Below, in pieces: positions 53,462-60,555 of a stretch of DNA of 64,000 nucleotides; the first letter of the stretch is position 1; each line of letters starts with the position of its first letter. Origin of the DNA: Candidatus Eiseniibacteriota bacterium (GTDB lineage: Bacteria > Orphanbacterota > Orphanbacteria > Orphanbacterales > Orphanbacteraceae); assembly GCA_029262235.1 (NCBI GenBank), contig JAJCZU010000001.1, forward strand, positions 29,916 to 93,915. The letters are read 5' to 3'. The notes beneath the pieces were generated by a model, which was given only the letters and a program-made list of their open reading frames with translations, had not been told where the DNA came from and made no database searches. The position numbers and the translations under genes were made by a program.

Positions 53462-54070
53462 ATGAAGTTCACGGGTGCTAAAGTGAAGCTCTCCCGCTCG
53501 CTCGGGATCGCCTTGACGCCGAAGGCGAGCAAGTACATGGAGAGACGCCCCTACGGTCCGGGCGAACATGGACCTCCCCATCTTTCGCGACGCTCCAAGA
53601 CGTCGCCCTACAAGCAGCAGCTGATCGAAAAGCAGCGGCTTCGCGCACAGTACAACGTGCACGAAAAGCAGATGGTCAACTATTACAAGAAAGCCGCCGC
53701 GAAGACCGGCAACACCGGGGACAACCTGGTCGCCCTTCTCGAGTCGCGTCTCGACGCCCTCGTTCTGCGTGGCGGTCTGGCGAACTCGATTTACGCGGCG
53801 CGCCAGTTCGTGAACCACGGACACATCAGCGTGAACGGAAAGCGTGTGAACATTCCCGCGTTCTCCGCGTCGCCGGGTGATGTGATCACCGTTGCGGAGA
53901 AGAGCAGAAAGATGCTCCCGTTTCAGCAGGTTCCGTACACGACGAACCAGCCCGACTACATCCAGTTCGACAAAGCGGCGATGTCGGTCACGTACACGCG
54001 CATACCGGAACGTGAAGACGTGCCCGTGATCTGCGAAGTACCGCTCGTCGTCGAATACTACTCGAAGTAG
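53462..54070 (+). CDS. rpsD: Small ribosomal subunit protein S4
   Basis: A 202-residue primary 16S-rRNA-binding protein that starts 30S assembly. It is the zinc-free form: the N-terminal Cys cluster is absent (GAKVKLSRSLGIALTPKASK, then RRPYGPGEHGPP). The S4 RNA-binding domain (about 93-155) carries ALVLRGGLANSIYAARQFVNHGH (about 96-118) and SVNGKRVNIPAFSASPGD. It stands alone rather than in the alpha operon with rpsM/rpsK/rpoA, with its own promoter and terminator. AGGAG is 6 nt before ATG 53462; an out-of-frame ATG at 53458 is not used. Confidence 0.97.
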   Translation: MKFTGAKVKLSRSLGIALTPKASKYMERRPYGPGEHGPPHLSRRSKTSPYKQQLIEKQRLRAQYNVHEKQMVNYYKKAAAKTGNTGDNLVALLESRLDALVLRGGLANSIYAARQFVNHGHISVNGKRVNIPAFSASPGDVITVAEKSRKMLPFQQVPYTTNQPDYIQFDKAAMSVTYTRIPEREDVPVICEVPLVVEYYSK

Positions 54071-54116
54071 CAAGCGAGCACGGGCGCGCAGGCGCTCAGT
54101 TCTTTACGAGCAATCG

Positions 54117-54149
54117 AAAGCCCGCCGGCAAATGTCGGCGGGCTTTTTT
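54117..54149 (+). terminator. Rho-independent terminator after rpsD
   Basis: AAAGCCCGCCG (54117-54127) pairs perfectly with CGGCGGGCTTT (54136-54146) around an 8-nt loop. The T-run is 54144-54149. Confidence 0.93.
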
Positions 54150-54182
54150 CGTTCCCCGGGAACCCGGAGTAGTGATCGTCCG

Positions 54183-54398
54183 ATGACTTCCCTGCACGAT
54201 GAAAATCCGTTCGCTTTTCGAATCACGAAAGACGGTCGCGTTCTGATCAGCTGGTACGGGAAACAGGTCGTCACTCTGAAGGGCGTCGATGCGCGGAAGT
54301 TCCAGGCGCGGGTGGAGCGAGCTTCGTCCGAAGAAGAACGTCAACTGCTGATGGCGAGGGTGACCGGGAACTTCAAGCGCGGGAACGAGCGGGCGTAG
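54183..54398 (+). CDS. Small conserved protein of unknown function
   Basis: A 71-residue soluble protein. The core FAFRITKDGRVLISWYGKQV, then TLKGVDARKFQARV, and the ending LLMARVTGNFKRGNE look like a short conserved family seen as a hypothetical protein in several phyla; I know no function. The ATG at 54183 is chosen over one at 54132 that falls in the rpsD terminator. No clear ribosome site. Its stop is one base from the end of the convergent sppA gene. Confidence 0.7.
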   Translation: MTSLHDENPFAFRITKDGRVLISWYGKQVVTLKGVDARKFQARVERASSEEERQLLMARVTGNFKRGNERA

Positions 54399-54399
54399 C

Positions 54400-56151
54400 C
54401 TACTCTCCCACCTCACGGAACGGCATCACGGCCCAGAACTCGCGCGCCGCGCTTCGCACCTGCCAGGCGGCCGGCGCGGGGATGCCGTATTCCGCCAGCA
54501 TCGTCTTCAGTTCACTCGCAAGCGATGAGCGGATCATGAAGTTGCCGTCGCGCAGCTTCTCCCAGAACGTGCGTTCCCTGGGGTAGAAGTGCAGCTTCAC
54601 GGCTTCTTCGGGGTCGAGCTCGGCGAGTTCGAGCGCGAGCGATACGGCTTCCTTGACGCCCCCGATGCGGTCGACGAGGCCGTGGTCGTACGCGTCGCCC
54701 CCGGACCAGACGCGCCCGCCGGCGATTCTGTCGACGTCGGCAACGGCGATATTGCGCCCGAGCGAAACGCGTGTCAGGAACTCTTCGTAGCTGTGGTCGA
54801 TCCCGCGCTGGATCTTTTCGCGCTCGGATTCATTCCAGGCGTCGGGGGACTGAAACGTGCCGGCGTTTTCGCCGCGCGTGAACTCTTCGATATGAATGCC
54901 GAGCTTGTCGTAGAGCCCGTCCCATGTCGGACGCAGCGCGAAGACGCCGATCGATCCCGTAACGGTATTGCGGTCGGCCAGGATCGCGTCGGCGCCGGCC
55001 GAAACCCAGTAGCCGCCTGACGCGGCCACGTCGCCCATGGAAACGACGACGGGTTTCTTCATCTTGGCGGATTCGACGGCGCGCCAGATTTCGTCGGACG
55101 CCATCACGGAGCCGCCGGGGCTCGAAACGCGCAGCACGATGGCCGTGATCTTGCCGTCGCCGGCGGCCTTCAGGATCGACTCGGAGATCGTCTCGGAACC
55201 GGCAACACGCGAGTAACCCGACTCGCTCGGGCCGGGCATGATATCGCCCGCGATGAACACGATCGCCACGCCTTCGCTCGCGAACCCGGGGTCGAGCGCG
55301 CCGGCGTCACGATACTCCTCGAGCCCGAAGGACATCGTTTCGCCGTCTTCATGAATGTCGAGCAGCCGTTCGTAGTCGCCCCAGAAGAGCAGCTCGTCGA
55401 CGAGGCCGGCTTCGAGCGCCTCGGTCGCGATCGTGTACGGCCCGGCGCTGACCGCCGCGCTCGCCTCTTCGAACGTCATGCCGCGCCCTTCGGCGATCGC
55501 CTCGAGATACGCTTCGTATCGTGCGTCGAGCAGCGCGTCGATCTGCTCGCGATACGGCTCGGACATCGAGTCTTTGATATACGTTTCGGGATACGACTTG
55601 TACTTGCCCGCGGTCACGGCTTCCCATTTGATGTCGGCTTTCCCGAACAGGTTCTTCAGAAACTGGATCTCGGCATACATGCCGTCGACGAGCAGCATGC
55701 CGGCCGGAGCCAGTACGATTTTCGATGCCGCTGTAGAAATGAAGTAAGGAAGATCGAGCGTGGCGTCCATGTGCACTTCGACGGGCTTGCCCGCGGCGCG
55801 AATGGCGAGAAGGGCGCTTCGGATCTCCTCGGCTTTGCCCCAGCCGACGCCCGCGATTCCGCCGGCCCGCACGACCACGCGCTCGATACGATCGTCAACG
55901 GCCGCCGCGCGCAGCAGATAGACCGCTTCGGTCAGGTTCACGGGGCGGTCACCAAACACGGCGTCCTGAATGGACGAGTGGTGCACTTCGGTCAGTTCGC
56001 GGCGCAGATCGCAGACGAAAACGGAGCCGGATTCGATCGACGGACCGCCGCCCTGGAATATTGCATAGAGCATGACGCCGCCCGCGGCGAAGAGCCCGAG
56101 CAGCAGAAACAGGAAAAAAAGAACGACGACAAGTGTGCGTTTTCCGGCCAT
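54400..56151 (-). CDS. sppA: Signal peptide peptidase SppA (long form)
   Basis: A 583-residue inner-membrane serine protease that degrades cleaved signal peptides. N-terminal transmembrane helix about 6-32; two tandem S49 domains. The catalytic Ser is in MGDVAASGGYWVSAGAD in the C-terminal domain, and the general-base Lys is expected in AVTAGKYKSYPETYIKDSMS of the N-terminal domain, which is the E. coli SppA arrangement. GDIMPGPSESG follows the linker. The start at 56151 is the last ATG before the helix; a longer frame to 56586 runs antisense to the divergent gene and is rejected. Confidence 0.93.
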   Translation of the reverse strand: MAGKRTLVVVLFFLFLLLGLFAAGGVMLYAIFQGGGPSIESGSVFVCDLRRELTEVHHSSIQDAVFGDRPVNLTEAVYLLRAAAVDDRIERVVVRAGGIAGVGWGKAEEIRSALLAIRAAGKPVEVHMDATLDLPYFISTAASKIVLAPAGMLLVDGMYAEIQFLKNLFGKADIKWEAVTAGKYKSYPETYIKDSMSEPYREQIDALLDARYEAYLEAIAEGRGMTFEEASAAVSAGPYTIATEALEAGLVDELLFWGDYERLLDIHEDGETMSFGLEEYRDAGALDPGFASEGVAIVFIAGDIMPGPSESGYSRVAGSETISESILKAAGDGKITAIVLRVSSPGGSVMASDEIWRAVESAKMKKPVVVSMGDVAASGGYWVSAGADAILADRNTVTGSIGVFALRPTWDGLYDKLGIHIEEFTRGENAGTFQSPDAWNESEREKIQRGIDHSYEEFLTRVSLGRNIAVADVDRIAGGRVWSGGDAYDHGLVDRIGGVKEAVSLALELAELDPEEAVKLHFYPRERTFWEKLRDGNFMIRSSLASELKTMLAEYGIPAPAAWQVRSAAREFWAVMPFREVGE

Positions 56152-56265
56152 GAACAGAACCACTCCATCAGGTGGCGGGTGTCGAAAAGGTAGCTCATCC
56201 GCGCATTTCGCGCTAACCTCGTCACTATACATGCTTCGAGCGTGTACCTCTCCCGAAAGGGCACC

Positions 56266-58119
56266 ATGATGACCACCCGATTTTTGATGATTTTCAGAGC
56301 GGCGCGCCGGGCGGCGATTCCCGCCTCGATGACGGCGCTTGCGCTTCTGCTGTTCGCGCCGGGTCCGGCCGGCGCCGATGCCCGCACGGAGTACTTCACG
56401 GCGCTCGCGAACGAAACCGTACCTGCGCGGATCCAGGCGCTCGATCGCTATCTCACGCAGTACCCCGCGGGCACATGGAGCGAGCAGGCGCGCGCGGCGT
56501 ATCTCGCGCTGGCGCTCAGCGAGGAAGTGTCCGGACGCCTGGACATACCGGGCTCGCAAAGCTCGGCCGATGGAATCGGCTCGCAAAGCTCGGCCGACAG
56601 AATCGAACGCGAGGCGAAGGCGTTTCTGGACGAAGCGCCTTCCGATCCGGAACGGCTTCTGCTCGCGAGCGAAATCTTTTCACGTTTCAAGCGCGGCGAC
56701 GGTCTTGCGCTCCCGTACGCGGAGAGGGCGCTCGAGTACCTGCAGGCGATGAATCGGCCCGCCGAAGTGTCAGAAGACGAGTGGCCCGAAGCGCTCGCTA
56801 CACGCGTCGCCCGTGCGCGCTACGCGATCGGGCTCGCACACGCCCGGAGCGCGGCGTGGCTCGCGGCCTATGACGAGATGCGCGAAGCGTCGGCGTGGCT
56901 TGCGCTCGACGAACGTTTTCGCGCGGAGTACGAAACGGTGGCCGCGCGCGCGGGGAAAGATGCGGCGTATACGGAAACGGCCCGCCGCGACCGCGATCGG
57001 CGTGCAGTGCTTGGCGCCACCGATCGCGCGGAGCAGACCCGCCTCGCGGAAGCCTTTATCCGCGCCTACGATCCGGAAAAGCCGCATCGGGAAATGCGCT
57101 TTCTGCTGCTGAAGAACGATCTCGCTGCCGGCAACGCGAAACGCGCGATCGCGACCGCCGACCAGATCGCGCGTCAGTCCGAGTCGCCCCCGGTGTTCAG
57201 CGCGCTCGCGTTCGCGCTGGCCGATGCCGGCGTCGGCCTCGACGAAGCGATCGTGTACGGGGAGAAGGCGCTCGCGCTCGTGACGGCGCGCGCGCGCGAC
57301 CCGCAGACGCCCGCCGGCGACCTGCCCACGCTGAACCGCGATCTGCAGCTCGTGAACGACGCGCTCGGCTGGGCGCACTACAAGCGCGGGAACGACACGC
57401 AGGCGCTCGAATATCTCACGCAGGCGGTCAACGCGGATTACCCGGAGGTACACGCCCATTACGGGCTCGCTCTCGAGCGCGTAGGCAAGACTTACGACGC
57501 CGCGGTTCATCTGGCCGACGCGCGCGTCGGGGGCGTGACCGCCGTAGAGGAAGCGCTCGAGCGGATCCGGCGCCGTGACCTGGCGGCCCGCAACCTGATC
57601 GACGACCGCGTGCGCGGCGCCGAGCGTGAAATCCGCACGCGCGTGAGGCGCGCGGTCAACGCGCCCGCGATGCCCGATTTCGATCTTGTGTCCCTTGCCG
57701 GCAGCACGACGAAGCGGAGTGATCTCGCCGGCCGGCCGTATATCGTGGCGTTCTGGACATCGTGGTGCGGACCGTGCGGCGACGCGATGCCCGTGCTTGC
57801 GAAGCTCGGCGAAAACGGACGCGGCGATCGCGATGTCCCCATCGGCCCGGTCCGTATTCTGCACCTGACCGCCGATCGCGATCCGTGGTCGGCCCGCGCC
57901 TTCGCGACCCGGAACGCGCTTCCGTTCGAAGACGTGCTGTTTCTTTCGAGCGATCCCGACCGCCAGGAGGCGCTTGCGGACGCCCTCTCTCTTGCATCGC
58001 TCCCGCTCTTTCTGCTGGTCGATGCGAACGGAAACGTCGCCTATCGCATGGACGGATACGACGGGAACGCGTTCGCATTCGACATCACGGTCAGGGAGTG
58101 GCTGAAGGAGGCATTTTGA
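56266..58119 (+). CDS. Exported TPR protein with C-terminal thioredoxin-like domain
   Basis: A 617-residue protein: signal peptide or anchor about 1-36, helical repeats of TPR type (about 40-440, clearest in LGWAHYKRGNDTQALEYLTQ), and a C-terminal thioredoxin/TlpA-like domain (about 465-617) with the redox pair Cys501 and Cys504 in FWTSWCGPCGDAMPV and cis-Pro region SLASLPLFLLV. Probably a periplasmic disulfide reductase or thiol-linked scaffold. A 27-bp direct repeat at 56551-56604 duplicates GSQSSAD. AAGGG precedes the ATG at 56266; 56269 is equally possible. Its stop overlaps the histidine kinase start. Confidence 0.85.
   Translation: MMTTRFLMIFRAARRAAIPASMTALALLLFAPGPAGADARTEYFTALANETVPARIQALDRYLTQYPAGTWSEQARAAYLALALSEEVSGRLDIPGSQSSADGIGSQSSADRIEREAKAFLDEAPSDPERLLLASEIFSRFKRGDGLALPYAERALEYLQAMNRPAEVSEDEWPEALATRVARARYAIGLAHARSAAWLAAYDEMREASAWLALDERFRAEYETVAARAGKDAAYTETARRDRDRRAVLGATDRAEQTRLAEAFIRAYDPEKPHREMRFLLLKNDLAAGNAKRAIATADQIARQSESPPVFSALAFALADAGVGLDEAIVYGEKALALVTARARDPQTPAGDLPTLNRDLQLVNDALGWAHYKRGNDTQALEYLTQAVNADYPEVHAHYGLALERVGKTYDAAVHLADARVGGVTAVEEALERIRRRDLAARNLIDDRVRGAEREIRTRVRRAVNAPAMPDFDLVSLAGSTTKRSDLAGRPYIVAFWTSWCGPCGDAMPVLAKLGENGRGDRDVPIGPVRILHLTADRDPWSARAFATRNALPFEDVLFLSSDPDRQEALADALSLASLPLFLLVDANGNVAYRMDGYDGNAFAFDITVREWLKEAF
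56551..56604 (+). repeat. 27-bp tandem duplication within the TPR-thioredoxin gene
   Basis: Units 56551-56577 and 56578-56604 begin GGCTCGCAAAGCTCGGCCGA and differ at two positions. The frame is kept, adding a second copy of a nine-residue polar loop. Confidence 0.88.
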
Positions 58120-60062
58120 CCCCGAAGAAGAAGATGACCGAAAGCGGCACTCGCTTCGAAACGCTCATCGAATCGAGAAGGGCGCTCTACGAGAATTCGC
58201 CGCTCGCGATTCTCGAGTGGGACTGGGAGGGGAAGCTTCTCGTGTGGGCGGGCCGTGCCGAGGAACTGTTCGGCTGGAAAGCGGAAGAGGTCGTCGGAAA
58301 GCGCTGGGACGAAACCGGGTTTTTCCTCGAGGACGATCTGGCTCTGGTTCGCACGAACCTCGACGAACTGCGCAAGAAGCCTTATTCCAATCAGCTCAGC
58401 CGGCATCGCACGAAAGACGGTCGCACGGTCTATTGCGAGTGGTTCAACTCGATCCTGTTCGACGAGGGCAGGCGGGCCGGCCATGTGATCTCCTACGTGC
58501 AGGACGTGACGGACCGGCGCCAGGCGGAGAAACGGCTCATCGAAAGCCATGATCGCTTCGAGAAGATCGCGGCGCAGATACCGGGCGGAATCGGGCAGCG
58601 GATCGTGACCGAGGACGGGAAGCAGTATTTTTCGTATCTCAGCCCGGGCGCGCAGAAGCTTCTCGGCGTGACGTGGGAGGAGGCGCAGAAGGACGCGAGC
58701 GTCGTTGCCCGCAATATTCATCCCGAGGACCGGGCCCGGTTCGCGGAGTCGGTAACGTACGCGGCCCGTTCCATGAAACCCGTGAACTGGCAGGGACGAT
58801 TCGTCGACGGCCCGGAAGTGCGATGGATCCAGATCATGTCGCAGCCGACGGCCCGGCCCGAAGGCGGGATCGTTTTCGACGGTTTCGTGACGGACGTCAC
58901 CTGGCGGAAGCTCGCGGAGGAAGCGCTCGCGATCAGCGAAGAGCGGCTCCAGTTCGCGATTGACGGCGCACAGGACGGTGTATGGGACTGGGACGTGCGG
59001 ACGGGCAAAGTCATCTTCAGCGAGCGGTGGGCTGGCATGCTCGGTTACGACGTGCGCGACCTCGCCCAGGATTTTTCGACCTGGGAATCCCTCGTTCACC
59101 CGGATGACATTGCCGGTTCGATGGAAAAGATCGAGCGCCATCTGTCCGGCCGGGACGAATATTACGAGACGGAATTCCGCATGAAAGACAGCGACGGCCA
59201 GTGGCGCTGGATACTCGCGCGCGGCAAAATCGTAAAGAGAACGGAAGATGGCGAGCCGCTCCGCATGACCGGTACGCACAAGGACATTCAGCAGGAGAAG
59301 ATCGACGCGGAAACGCGCGTGCGGCTCGAGCGCCAGCTGGCCGAGGCGCGCACGATGCAGGCGCTCGGCGTCATGGCCGGCGGCGTGGCCCACGACTTCA
59401 ATAACATCCTGACTGCCATTATCGGGTTCTCCGAGCTGCTGAAGCACGACCTGGTCGATGATGAAGAATCGCTCGAGAACGTGAACGAAGTGCTGATCGC
59501 GAGCAAGCGGGCGAAAGTGATCATTCAGGAGCTCATTACGTTCAGCCGGACGGGCCGTCTGAATCGCAAACCCGCGCTCGTGAGCGGCGCAGTCGACCGC
59601 GCACTCTCTCTGGCCGGCTCGAAGCTCATGAAGAACGTCGAGATCAGGACGCAGATCATGGACGACGAGCCCGATGTGCTGCTCGACAAATCGCAGATCG
59701 ATCGCGCCCTGATGAACCTCGTGCTGAACTCGGCCCAGGCGATCGGCATGGACGGAGGCTGGATCGAGATCAAGGTCGAATCGATCACGTTCAGCGAAAG
59801 CGGAGAGGGGAACGAGATCACGCTCAGCCCCGGGCGCTATGTTCGTCTCGTCGTCAGTGATAATGGCGGCGGCATGACGGCCGACGTGAAAAAGCGGGTT
59901 TTCGAGCCGTTTTATTCCACAAAACCGTCGTCCATCGGGATCGGTCTCGGCCTCGCCGTGGTGCAGGGAATCGTAAGCGCGCATCACGGGGCGATCACGG
60001 TCGAAACCGAGTCCGGTGACGGGACGAGTGTCTCCATTTTCCTGCCGTGTTTCGTGAAATAA
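58116..60062 (+). CDS. Soluble sensor histidine kinase with three PAS domains
   Basis: A 648-residue kinase without transmembrane segments. Three PAS/PAC modules (about 20-135, 150-265, 275-390), then a dimerisation helix with phospho-acceptor His426 in AGGVAHDFNNILTAIIG, and an ATPase domain (about 500-645) with N-box LNLVLNSAQAIG, G1 VVSDNGGGM and G2 GIGLGLAVVQGIV. It starts at TTG 58116, with GGAGG five bases upstream and a TTGA overlap with the preceding stop, so it is coupled to the TPR-thioredoxin protein; ATG 58134 is an alternative. No receiver domain or response regulator gene is adjacent. It senses a cytoplasmic cue, perhaps redox or a small ligand. Confidence 0.92.
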   Translation: MTPKKKMTESGTRFETLIESRRALYENSPLAILEWDWEGKLLVWAGRAEELFGWKAEEVVGKRWDETGFFLEDDLALVRTNLDELRKKPYSNQLSRHRTKDGRTVYCEWFNSILFDEGRRAGHVISYVQDVTDRRQAEKRLIESHDRFEKIAAQIPGGIGQRIVTEDGKQYFSYLSPGAQKLLGVTWEEAQKDASVVARNIHPEDRARFAESVTYAARSMKPVNWQGRFVDGPEVRWIQIMSQPTARPEGGIVFDGFVTDVTWRKLAEEALAISEERLQFAIDGAQDGVWDWDVRTGKVIFSERWAGMLGYDVRDLAQDFSTWESLVHPDDIAGSMEKIERHLSGRDEYYETEFRMKDSDGQWRWILARGKIVKRTEDGEPLRMTGTHKDIQQEKIDAETRVRLERQLAEARTMQALGVMAGGVAHDFNNILTAIIGFSELLKHDLVDDEESLENVNEVLIASKRAKVIIQELITFSRTGRLNRKPALVSGAVDRALSLAGSKLMKNVEIRTQIMDDEPDVLLDKSQIDRALMNLVLNSAQAIGMDGGWIEIKVESITFSESGEGNEITLSPGRYVRLVVSDNGGGMTADVKKRVFEPFYSTKPSSIGIGLGLAVVQGIVSAHHGAITVETESGDGTSVSIFLPCFVK

Positions 60063-60217
60063 AGTGCGCATTGTGTGATTGCGTTTCCGCCCTTTCGAAT
60101 TCCGGCCCGAAATTCCCTTCGCCAATCTGTTGCAAATACGTCGCTTTCGACTTTCTCAAATCGGCGACCATTTTTTCTTTGACAGGATCTGGACTCAAAG
60201 ATTAGATTCCGAAACTA

Positions 60218-60265
60218 CCAGTAGATGTTGTGCCTATCGGTGGCGCTAAGCACTATATGTAGAGT
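60218..60265 (+). promoter_or_regulatory. Tandem NrdR-like boxes upstream of nrdJ
   Basis: Box 1 (60218-60233) matches the published NrdR consensus ACACWATATATWGTGT at about 11 of 16 positions. Box 2 (60250-60265, containing CACTATAT) matches at 13 of 16. They are separated by exactly 16 bp, the spacing expected for cooperative binding of this repressor of ribonucleotide reductase genes. Confidence 0.6.
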
Positions 60266-60328
60266 CCTTTGTTCCGGATCTCTCATCGGAATTAAGAACT
60301 ATTCAGAGCTAACTTATTGGTATTAAGT

Positions 60329-60352
60329 CGGTTATCTGAAAACAGACAACCG
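60329..60352 (+). repeat. Hairpin in the nrdJ upstream region
   Basis: CGGTTATCTG (60329-60338) and CAGACAACCG (60343-60352) pair at nine of ten positions around AAAA. No U-tract follows, so it is not a standard terminator for the kinase gene. Confidence 0.5.
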
Positions 60353-60555
60353 GACGGCTGAGGATTCTTGTCTCCGGCTCAAAATTGCTTGACATTTGTT
60401 TAGTGTTTGTTGAGACTCGGTCCCCCGTCCCGACGAAAAACAGCTTGGATTACGAGATCTTCGACGGCTCCCTTGCCCGGGTGGATCCGCCGACGATTTT
60501 ACCTGTTTATGCAGACCGGCAAACCTGCAGCATTGCAACCCAGGGGGGGAACGAA

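Larger units (their letters stand above)
60063..60555 (+). other. 493-bp regulatory region upstream of nrdJ
   Basis: Notably more AT-rich than the flanking genes. It contains two NrdR-like boxes (60218-60265), a 10-bp stem hairpin with an AAAA loop (60329-60352) and a TTGACA (60389-60394) with only a poor -10 (GAGACT) 17 bp later. No cobalamin riboswitch core was found. Open frames reaching back to 60385 begin on the TTGACA itself and are not credible. Confidence 0.6.

Noticed and set aside
58041-60125. 694-codon minus-strand frame antisense to the histidine kinase
   Set aside because: The plus strand has intact PAS, HisKA and ATPase motifs; the antisense product has none.
60385-60555. Upstream extension of nrdJ to a TTG at 60385
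   Set aside because: The extension begins on a TTGACA promoter-like element, lacks a ribosome site and is not family-like; GTG 60556 has a strong Shine-Dalgarno site.
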